Origin: Schistosoma mansoni
Taxonomy: Eukaryota; Platyhelminthes; Trematoda; Strigeidida; Schistosomatidae
DNA: 64,000 nt
Direction: 5' to 3'
Assembly (NCBI RefSeq): GCF_000237925.1
Contig: NC_031502.1
Span: 28,595,266 to 28,659,265 of the forward strand
This document shows positions 49,601 to 61,600 of this stretch, in pieces. How positions within the stretch are numbered: position 1 is the stretch's first letter; each line of letters starts with the position of its first letter. The position numbers and the translations under genes are program-made. The notes under the pieces are model-generated. The model saw nothing but the letters and a program-made list of their open reading frames with translations, ran no database searches and was not told the DNA's origin.

Positions 49601-52600
49601 GAGACTCTTCAGTGAATTCAGTAATATCCTAATAGCGTATGAAGTGGTCATCAATGAGAAAAGAAATATGCCTTCAGAATCTTGACCTCATATTTCCTGT
49701 AAAATTTCTCTTAAATTTTCCAGCTAATAATGATGATCGTTACGGGGTTTTTCTTACTGATCTTCACGTAACTTTAACAAAGATACTTAACTGCGTACAA
49801 ACTCTATCACAAATAAACACTTTCCCTAAACTCTCGTAACCAGATAGATCGAAAGTTTCAAAATAATCATCACACAATTTATATATTTTATCAGAAATTA
49901 CAGTAATAGCATTCCTAGGTGATAAATAAAATTATACGATAGGCCAACAGTTACTGAAAGAGTCAAATTAAGAAGACAGACACGAGGTTAATGAAAAAAT
50001 TTGAAAACAATAGTGGAATCGAAAAAAATTGTACGGTAGGTGTACTCGGAATCTATTGACATGGGTATTTATGAATGAAATTCATAGATGATAATCATTT
50101 GATTTCCTCTTTGAATAATTTAGTGGTAATGCTACAAACACACTTATTTCATGCTTTAATTTTAATCTGAAACACTACACAACTCTCCATATTCAACTCT
50201 TAACCAAAAAATCCTTCTCATGTGTTTCAACATTTTTCTTTCCATGTAACCTGTATCTCTCATCTAAATGGTGAAATCTGTAAGTTTACAGGACATGATT
50301 TTGTAAAGTACTGGGATAACATAAATGCTGCCATTTAAATCCATATTTGAGAATAATAAAGATCCAAGTGCTATGACTTCGTTCAATACATCATATTTAC
50401 CAAGTTAATGTTTGTATACTCGCTTTTAGGTCATTCTTTAGGTATGAGAGATAGTGATGTATCGTTACTGAGCGTACGCAGCAGTAGTTGTTGTTGCAAA
50501 CAAATGGTTTAAGATAATTCGTACCAAAGATCTTTTATTATGCTAAAGGTAAGTCACTGTTATGCAATTTTAGTATGATGTACGGCAAATGAAACTTATG
50601 TGAACATATGTCATTAAATAGAGATTATATCTGGAGTAAAATACCTTAATTTTAGTTTTAAAAGTATACCTACTTCAGTACATTACAAACGTTACATGTG
50701 GTGAATTCTTTTTTAAAGGAAAAATTAAAAAACTAATTAAATTAGTCTTTAATAACAATAGTTTTATCCAAGCTGAAATAACTGTGTATATATACTACTA
50801 TGCCTTAGTTTTCCCGAAGACGTTCTGTGTTTTTATTTTTTATTGTATACATTTTGGTTAACAAACTTAAAATTATTAGGATGAAATAAACTACATTGAG
50901 CAAAAGTTCCAAAAACGTTTGTGTCGCTTGATGAAATTTCATTTTACAGAACAGTTGGTTTATTTAAAAATTTATATTATTAATTCATTTTTGTCTGTCT
51001 AATTACGTTGTAATGAAATGATGTTTCCAGAATCTAATTAACCAACTCAAGTTACTGAGGATGTAATGGGTTATTGACTAGTATATGTAAACATGTGAAG
51101 CTTCGTTTATTGTAAAGACATAATGAGTGAAAGTTTATTGCTCCCTAGTGACTGGCTCGATGAGGTATTTCATGAAGTTCTAGTGAGAAGCAGTAACCAG
51201 TGGAGTACAATCAGGTCTGTTGGGAGATATCAAGTCACTGAGGACATTGGTGAATGGTTGCTCAATTTCGTGGATTGGTTGAAGTTAGACATTAACACCG
51301 TTGGATGCCGGCTCAGTGGTCTATCAATTAAGTGCTCGCGCGCGAGACTGGTAGGTCCTGGGTTCGAATCTCGCGAAACGAGATCGTGGATACGCACTGC
51401 TGAGAAGTCCCACAATAGGACGAAACGGCCGACCAGTGCTTTCAGGTTTTATATGGTGGTCTAGCTTCAATTGACTCATGATCTCAACTATATAAAATTA
51501 CCAATATCTCCACAAAACCCCCTTCTGATATTGCTACAGTGCTATAAACGTAGATTTCATTATTAAGCTGATGGATATGTTTATTTTATAAATCTATAAC
51601 ATTGCCAAATAGAAGTTTGATAAATAAACATAAATAATTTCGTTAAAATAACATTTGTTCGAACAATTTTGCTTATAACAGTCATAATAATGTGAAACAC
51701 CTATTAAGTAGTTTGATAAAATAGAAGTAACCTAATTTTCTTCAAAATTTGATTAACAATTATGTTCCAGTCCGTAACAATGATGCTCAATTCTCCAATA
51801 GGAATGTTTATCGAATGATGTCTAAACAACATAAAATGATAAATTATTTAAGGTTTATCTCTTTTAAAATCTTCGAAGATTAAAATTATAACCTGTATGA
51901 ACTTTTGATGGATGACGTTTTTTAAGACAGTGCTCTTTGAAACATTATTATTGCAATGCTACTTCTCATTCAATAGGTAAACATTGCCTAGAAATTTGTT
52001 CTGTGAATTATTTATAGCTATATAAAGTCTAAAAAAATGAGTACAACAGATGTTTAAAAAAATGATTAAACAAATTCATTCATCCACTTACTTTCCCGAT
52101 AACAATGCGTTCATAAATTTCTATCGGTTCATCTGCAAAGAATGGTGGATGACCAGCGACCATTTCATATATTAATACACCAGCTGCCCACCAGTCGACA
52201 GCTTTTGTATAACCCTATAAATAATAATATGAATAAAATTATAGTTATTTCTTATTGCATTAAAATTTATTGAGCAAACATTCTGAACCTAGTAACTATA
52301 AAAACTGAATTGTTGATCAAAGAAAATGTGAATTTCTTAGGATCTTTGAGTTTTTTACCAACTTTTAAGCATGGTATTATGAACACTTAAATGTTATCAG
52401 TCCATTTTAATGAAATGTCTTGAATAATAGAAATCCATAAATCGTTTAATCCAAAAAATGATGTCGATGTTGTTCTCATAGAGTTTAGGATTACTATACT
52501 TGTCATTATTGTTAGACGATAAGTAAAATGAATAAACTGTATTTGTAAATACGACAAGCAAATAGACCATATGATCGAAACATGAATAGCACCAGAACAG

Positions 52601-55600
52601 CTGACCTTGATTGACTGAGCAAGTTAAGCAGATTTATATATTAACTGCATTCAACAAGCTGTTCACAGAAAAAAAAACCCATCATAAACAAACTTTATTT
52701 ATATTTACAATATATTTGTGATGTAATAAATATGTATTTAGGAAAATTAGAAAAATAGTTAACTAAGCCATAATTCCCGATTCAGTAGACTATGTCCACT
52801 TGAAATATCCTGTATCACAAGAGTAATATTTTCTAAAAAAATTCAAAGTTGTGATGATTTTATACGTAAACAATATGCTGATCAGTTAAGGGTAGTCTGA
52901 AAAGTAAGTTAAAACATCTCATAAGCAAATCTCACCAGAGAATTAGGAAATGGGTTTCAATGCCTTTAGCACTAACTAGTCCTTCACTGTTTAATTACCT
53001 AATGTATAATGTAGGCAATCTATCACATGTCAGTTGAAAACTATTTAAAGTAGGGTAGATGGAATTGAAGTAACTTTTCTGATAATAGCTAAGGGGAATC
53101 ATTATATAAGTAGGTTATCATTTAAATGCTGAAAATCAGTATTATAAAAGTTCTGTCTATAGGCTACTACAATTTTAAGTAAATCAAACTAACTACAGAA
53201 AAATGAATAACAGAAACACGAAAGGCGATACGAATATTATGTAACAGACTGAGTATTAAATATTCCGTTAACTAGGAATTCATACAACAGAAAACATCGA
53301 CGTATATCTTGTAAATATAGATGACAGTTTATCAATATTTTGAATATAAACTGTTTAACTTATCAAACAACATTTTCAATGTGAAATGATCTGTTGTTCA
53401 TGTGAATTGTTAGATATATTGAAAAGTTTTGAATTACACCACTGTATAGTCATAATTATTTTTTATATAACCGAAAAAGAAATGACATTGTACAATTTAG
53501 AAAGGACATGACTGAGAATTGAGTATTACTCGTTTGCAACTTACAATATTGAAACGTATCAGTGGGATGAAATAAATGTCATAACACAAAATTTGTTTTA
53601 CGAAAGTTGTTAGTTTTTAATCTTTCACCCCATATCAACGATGAACAAATGAAAAGGATAGTTATGAGTAGGGATGGATGATAGCTAGCGGTGGGATCCA
53701 GGACGCCCGTTTCGTCCCATTTGAGACTCGTCGGCAAAATGCACCTGCTTTTCTGAGTTGAAATTCAACCCATGAATCGAACCCAGAAATGTTTGTTTCA
53801 AACTCCATCACATGATGCACATATGCCGAAAAAGACTGATCGATTGCAGTCCCATACATCAATGGGAAGATTTAAACAACCAAAACAAGTGAATTAAAAC
53901 TGATAATTGTTTTCATGTGTGTGACGATATACAGTTAATGTTTGTTTCTTACATAATTATTTTGTAACTCTTATACAGTTTGGAGTAATTATCTATAATA
54001 CCAATTCAGGTTGCTTTATAAATTCAGTCAATTCACCAATGACTATGAATAAGAGCATATTTTTGAACATTATTGATACAAATATCTTAAAGATTAGTTG
54101 GCTCGACCACTAATATAGTCAACATTGATAACATTTCAGAATCATGTTTTCAATATGTTTAGTTGAAACACCAATAATATTATTACAATATGGTAAAATA
54201 AATGAAGTTACAGTATCAATTAGCTTCAAATTCCAAGTCCGAAAACTAGCGTTTATCAAGATTATGTAATGCATAAGCCCATAGACTATTAATGCCTTTT
54301 AATTTCGGGCCTTTTTTGTCGTAGTTGAGACTGTTTTTTAGGAAATCTTGCATTAGATATAGTCATAGGAATAAACTAATCATTAGGAAGCAAAGACTTC
54401 TGTTGATTATTTGCTGTTTACTAGTCCACCGATTCATGATATATTGTAAATCTCCAAAGTATCTTTTCATAAGCAATTTATGACTTTTAGTTTACCAAAA
54501 GCAAAACGTACGGTGCTAATTAATAAAAAAAACTCTCTTCATGTTTTTAACTATGAAGAAAACAAAATTAATTAGAAGCAAAAAACATGAACAATAAATG
54601 AATATAAAACTTACAAGAAACGTTTTTTACAAATTTTACTCATCATTAACGTCATATGATGTAAATGAAATTAAAATTGTGTCAAATCTAGTTTGTCACT
54701 GTTTTGCATTTGTTAGTGATTAGCTTTGATTTCTTTATTTTCATCGTCATTCATGATAGAATTTAGGCTAGCAGCATATCATTCATTAACGAAATATTTT
54801 CACTAGTCAAAAGAAAGACCGTATTATTTATCTTGTTATCGAATAACGTTAAAAAGCGACTGTATACCTCATATTAATTCCTCTAATATGTTTAAATCTT
54901 TCGCCTTGTCCGACGGAGATGACTTTTGATTTATCACGTAAAGTTTGTTCTAAATCTTACAGTTGCCGTTAAGAGCTGCAATTGATCAGCCTCTTTAAGG
55001 ATATGTGCATTCTAAGCAAATAAAGGGTTCAATGTTGAAAACGAAAGACTGTGTACGAGACCCGCTTTGAACATCAACACGTTTGGAAAAGCAACCAGTC
55101 TCAAACAGAACGAAACACGCGTTCTTGATTCCATTGGTAGCCACTATCTAAAGCTAAGTAAAATGAATGTAACTTAATTACGATCTCGAGCAATTTTGCT
55201 GGGGGTAACCATATCAAAAAAGAGGTGGAGTGAATAGAATCCTTAGAACCAACCATAAGATCCCAAAACACTTTTAGAAAGAAATCCAATATTTCAAAAA
55301 AACAGTCAGAAACGTAAAAGGTATGACAATATCATATACATTAATGTTAAATCAACTTGGAGAGTTATATTTAGTAATTTCTAAAAGCCACTAAAATAGC
55401 AATGTTATAAAATTTGATAAAATCACCCCGTTCTATCTAGATGTGCAGTTTTTACTTAAAAATGAAATGCGAATTCATGAATTTAATGTTAATCGGCGTT
55501 GCACACTGTAAACGGTAATATGATAAATATTAATTAACAAACACCGATTCTCCTTGTTAAGTAAATGTAATTTATTTTTAAACATTTCATTTTGAGATGA

Positions 55601-58600
55601 CTTATTCAATATAGTTAATGAATACAGAAGTATATTTCGAAATATGCACACGTTGTTCATCACTTCAAGACAACAACAGTTGTTTCACTGGAACACAAGA
55701 TAAGCTACGTATGAAATTCAAATTTTAGAAATAATATACTGGTAACTAAGTTTGTAAAAAAAGAACTATTTGTGTTCACCTATATGCTGACTCCTAATAT
55801 AATCTTGGAAATATGAAATGAAATTAGAAGCGTTGTATTAGTAACATATTTAAACCTTCAAAAATAATCTTGTCAATGTTGAAGATAAAATCACTTCACG
55901 CATAGAATGTGTAGCTACGTACTATTTTTTCCGTCCTAATACAATACAACTTTTAACAAAATATTTCTTTTAACTAGTCCATACATTAATCATTGGTTCT
56001 TGTTTTCACTTATAATTGGTATATACAATTTGCTTTTCTTCTTATAGATATATTTTCATTTTTTTTTGTTTATGAAACTAATTTTGTGAAGTCTTTATCG
56101 AAGTATAAAATTGTTTTGTTTTTATTTTTTTGAGAAGACTAAAATTCACACATTAGAAAACAACTACACTAAAACACAGGCAACAATCGAAACAAGGAAT
56201 CTATGTTTATTGTATAGGTAAACATAATTGAATTTCTTGAAAGCAATTCACAGAATGTGTTGTAGAAAAAAAAGGTTCAGATAATTAGATTTCACGACAA
56301 ATTTACAGCACATAAAAATAATCTGACGAGTACATATTCATTGTCAGTATCCTTGGAATTTTTACATGAACAAATTATATTTCTATATTTTTAAAGGTCT
56401 ATTTTGTATATTTAGAATTTATCTCTATCTGCTATAGGATTAAAACACAAATAACGTCAGATAAGAAGTACAATACTATGATTACGTCTGCTGTTGGGTA
56501 TATTGATCAAAGTTGTCGTTATTAGATAACTTAATTGAGGCGCTTCATCAGCAACCACTTACTGTGATTACCGTACATGAACTTCGCATACATGTCCGGG
56601 AAAATATTGACACAAATATAACCTCTAATTAATTACTAAGCATTCTCTGATAAAGGACACGAAGAAAGCTAATAAACTGTAACACTGTGCAGAATCCATT
56701 AGTTGGTTGTCAAGAGCTAATATAAACAAAAAACCAGTTAAAATTTTTACATACATTACAGTAAATCAAAATACATTAAATTGTTGGTCCTAAGAATTAT
56801 GAAAAAAGTCAGCTGGTTGAAAACATATTATCTTTTACAAAAGAAAGTCAGAAGAGCAACCAATCTTCTTTTTCTTGTTGTTGTTATCATGAAGAAAATG
56901 AAAATATAGAAAGGTTCTAATACATAACCAGTGTGAGAATGGTATGTACTTGTAAAGAAATTATTGCTAGGACTATTTAACTGAAAAAGTACTTTTAACA
57001 TTCAGTTTTGTGAAATTAAGTGCATAAGTACACCTTTACCTTACACTTAACCAAAGGAAACACGAGAAACGAATAGACTATGCAGATCTATTGATGAAAA
57101 GTGAAAGAGTATAATTTAAATGTTGTAACAACGATGGTGTCTGTTTTCGAGAAGCCCATAAGTAGTTTAATTTCTAACTATTGAATATACACGATCAAAT
57201 ACAGTTGAAAGAAGAAAAGCATACTAGTTAGTGTGAAAATTAGTCTGTTCATAATACGGTTACTGATGAGTGAAAAACAATACTTTATAACAGTTTACAT
57301 TGGAAATGGATAATCTGAATAATTATTATTTAAGTTAGACACTAACACCGTTGGATACTGGCTCAGTGGTCTATCAGTTAAGCGTTCGCGCGCGAGACTG
57401 GTAGGTCCTGGGTTCGAATCTCGCTGGGCAGGATCGTGGATGCGCACTGCTGACAAGTCCCACAATAAGACGAAACGGCCACTGAGTGCCTCCAAGTTTT
57501 CATGGTGGTCTAGCTTCAATTGACTCATGAAATCAACTATAAAGTTACTAAAATCTACACAAAACCCTTTTCTGATAATTGATGTGTAGCAGTGCAGAGA
57601 GCTGAGAACATTTGTGTACCGAATCGTATATAGATCAAGGAGGAGATGATACCTATGACAGAAGAAACTATTACGAGATACTATCACTTGAATTCTTATT
57701 ATCATTGTGCCAAAAATAATCACCCGTTTTCATCAATCACACTTTGTGTTTATTAGACGTTTAGTTACAGACCGTATCTACGAATCTTAGGTTCTGTCAC
57801 CTATGTTTTTTAGTGTTTCTTTTTCTTATAAATTACAAAATATCAAATAAATTACATTTATGTTTTACCATGTGTATAAAAACAGAAACTATTTAACTAC
57901 ATATTTTGCTTTGCCTCTTCACTGTTTAAATTTGGAAGCAAATAGGTGCTAAGCGGATGGTAAGTCGAATAAACGAAAAACCAACCGTTTTATTTGTCAA
58001 AATAATAAAAATACCTATGGTAACTGTATGATAGTTTGTAATTCTTCATTCAATCAACCGACTCTGACGTTTATTCACTTTCAATTTCCCGATAATCGCT
58101 GATACTTCTGTTCAAGATGATAACGAAAGCTTCCTAATCAAACCATGTAGCTCAGTGAACCCAACAGTAACAAAACTGTGAACCACTCACCTAAATACTG
58201 GTATGGATTCTTTGTTGTCGAACATTGTAATACTGAATTTTTTGGACCTTTTCCCCTGTATCGATAATTTCCGTGAACTACTGACAAGCAATTAGTTAAG
58301 ATAAATATATATTGTATTTAAATTCCTTTTAATTATTTTTGTTTGTTATCCAGGTGTCATATTTTGTGATTCGTTACTACCATTTATGTAATATCCTTTT
58401 CGTAAAGTCGAAGTTTTTACGAATATAAAATAAGTCTAACGATTTTGATTCGATCATCATAATCAAACAAATAAATGATTTTATATAGTTGATACCATTA
58501 GTCAATTGGGATCACCACTGTGTTAATGATGAACAATTATCCGAAGGATTTTATTATAAGAATAATTAAGAAAGAAAGAAAACAACGGCATTATCAATAA

Positions 58601-61600
58601 AAAAAAGGATTAAAGAAATACGAATGGGTTAACACAGTGGTGATATCATATCTGTTATATCGTATGGGCTCGTAATATATATGAACGTGCGATTGGAGAG
58701 GAGTGAATTTATTGATCGGACGCAAATGATACTTGAAATCGTACGAGCCGTCTTGATTGCTATTCGGTCCTTCCTATCTGCCTAGCCCAGCCCGTTAAGT
58801 CCAGAACACAAATAACAGCCTCGGCAATATGAATCATTATTTACAAACATACTGGGTTTTTATACAACCAAAGTAATCAATAAACTGATTATAACTCAAG
58901 AATCGTATGATAATAAATCAAAGATCAAAATAAAGCTAATGATAAGAGAAACACGAATATGAATAGTTTAGTTACGTAACAATTGTACAATAGGAAATAG
59001 GCATAATACATTGGTCGATAAATAGTCCTTAGAGTTACCATTCATAATTCACCAGGGGATATGACAATATCGGAAAGGTATTTCATTAGAAGAATCCTAA
59101 ATATTCAAAATATAAGAGTATTTTTTCGAACAAACAATACTATAAGATCAAAACTAGTAAGAACTAAAGATCCAATACATAAACAAGAACAACAGAATTG
59201 TGTCTATGAAATCAGATATAGTGACTGTAATGCAACGTATGTAGGTGAAACATTAAGGCAACTGAGTGCGAGGGTGAAGGAACACAAACAATGCTTAAAG
59301 CACATTCCTAAGTCCTCAGATGATGTAAGGAAACTTGAGAATAAGTCAGCGATAGCATTACACTCGATAGAATCGAGTCATACAATTGATTTTGATGGCA
59401 CAAGAATCCATTCATTCAACTCTTACAAAGAAAGACAACCAGCCGAAGCCCTATACATATGGGCTAATCCAAACAATATTAATAGGAGGGATGGAATACA
59501 ATTAGTTGTACCATGGCAGCTAATCATTAATAAATAAAAACCTGAACTCCTTTCCGTTTTACATTTACATTCAATGATTCTAATCAGTTGTCTTATCGAA
59601 ATTCCTTGAACAATTATTGGAACATTAAAATACGACAGATATTCAGTTTCCAATTACATTCTTCCTCTTAGAATTCACTCTTTTATTTTTATTTTGTTTA
59701 TTTATCTTCATTTTATACATGCTGTGACATATATGATTCATATCATATAATAAAAATTGTATGTTTTCTTAAAAATTGACCGACAAGAGACAACATATTG
59801 TGAAATGAAATTTCTCTTCTCAACACTTACGTATATATACAATATGTTATATCAACACTTATCATTTCACATCACAAATCTCTTACACACTAATACATAT
59901 ACCTAGTTTAGACATTTTAAACGCTGATTGGATGACGTATTCAGTTTACAATCAAACGAAGAACCATGTACCTATTTATATTCGATAATTTTGATGTTTG
60001 ATTATAATTCCTTGAAAAAGCTTGGACCAAATTGCCAGGCGAAACGTTGGATTTACTTTAAATTCATTCGCTGATATTTTACAAATATATTATTCCTATT
60101 TAATGTCTTAATTTATCAAACTTTTAAAATCCTCCAGGCACCCGTTTACAGACTACTATTAACGACTTGGCTTCAAATATCACTTCATTCATTGAAACGA
60201 CCCTGTTGTTTCACACATCTGCAGATGTTTTAGACTTTTTTCAAACCTTATCAGGCATCTGGGAAGACTATACCTGATTATTTCAAGGCGAATATTTTTC
60301 CTTGATTTGATGGGTGTGTGGTGATGAGGAATTGATAGTGATATGTTAAATAGCATTAAGTACAAAAAATAACTAATTTAGGGTTTTTGACTGAAACAAT
60401 CATAACTAAACGGTTAAGTGGGAGTGCTATTCTTAGTAATATTGAAACGTTTAAAACCTATTGGCAATCTATTTAAGAAAGGCTTTATACTTTTGAATGG
60501 TACTCGAGATCCTAGTCTCAGAGTGGACTAACCTTATGTTTAAAATATTGGTTTGACTAATGGAAAAAATCCTAAAACTTGTTTAATAATTCGTGACAGG
60601 CAATGCGATATAACTGTAATGTCACGGTTACCATTATCACACCATTACTTCAGTCTCCAACAGGATACAAATTTATATGTTAATGCACAGGTGTATAACT
60701 TACCTAGATCTTTTTTGTATTTATCTGTATTTAAAGTAATAAACCGTCATTATTAGGTGTTTTTTTATCTGTACTTTTTTCGGTAGATAAGTAGTTACTT
60801 AAGTAATAAACTTGACTCAGTTACTTGAATGTGCATTGCATTTCGTTTGCTCGGTTCGAGTGTTGTGACGGTTGTACCGATAAATGACAAATGTTTACAA
60901 TTACGAAAAGATACTTTTAGTTCTGTTCTATACACCTCTGAAAATTTTATATAAATGGAGGGTATGTATTTGTACTACACTTACGCCCATTAAAGAGGAC
61001 GATAATATTACGGCGGGGCTATTTTATTGGTTTATCAATCGTTGAAGTCAAAATCTCACTATTGAGCTAAAACTTTATAAGTAATCATCTGTTTATCTAT
61101 TGAAAACGGGATACACCAAACGCAAAAAATGTATCTGGTATTATTTTGATGACTTACATCCACATCGATGTCTACAGAAATCTCTAACAAACGCTTAGTA
61201 ACTTTTAAATCTAGTGGTAGTATGCACTGAAGAAGACAAATTGACAATATCTAGGTGTCCTAACTGTCATTTAAGTCATATAGAAAAACTGTACTGTTTA
61301 ACTATCAGTTGCTGAATATTATGCTTCCAGCTACCCAAAAATAGTTTAAATGAAAACATAACTGTCTTACTAAATGATAGGCAGCTGTCAAGTACGTCGT
61401 AAATACTGATGTAACAATATTATTTACTAGTAACATAATATGAACATCCATATGATACAATTAGTACGCTCACTACACAAAGTGCCTCTTCATTTCATTA
61501 ATGTCGATGCAAAAGAAACGTCTTGAGGATTCAAAAGGCAAATTAAATCATGCATTACAAGTGAATTCTCTGAGTCTTTTCATTGAAAACTTCAACAGGG

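Noticed and set aside
60012-60050. Hammerhead ribozyme in the Penelope-like 3' region
   Set aside because: A good stem II and GAAAC are present, and Penelope-like elements are known to carry hammerheads. But the seven bases before the stem read tgaaaaa, not CUGANGA, and no stem I pairing is clear.
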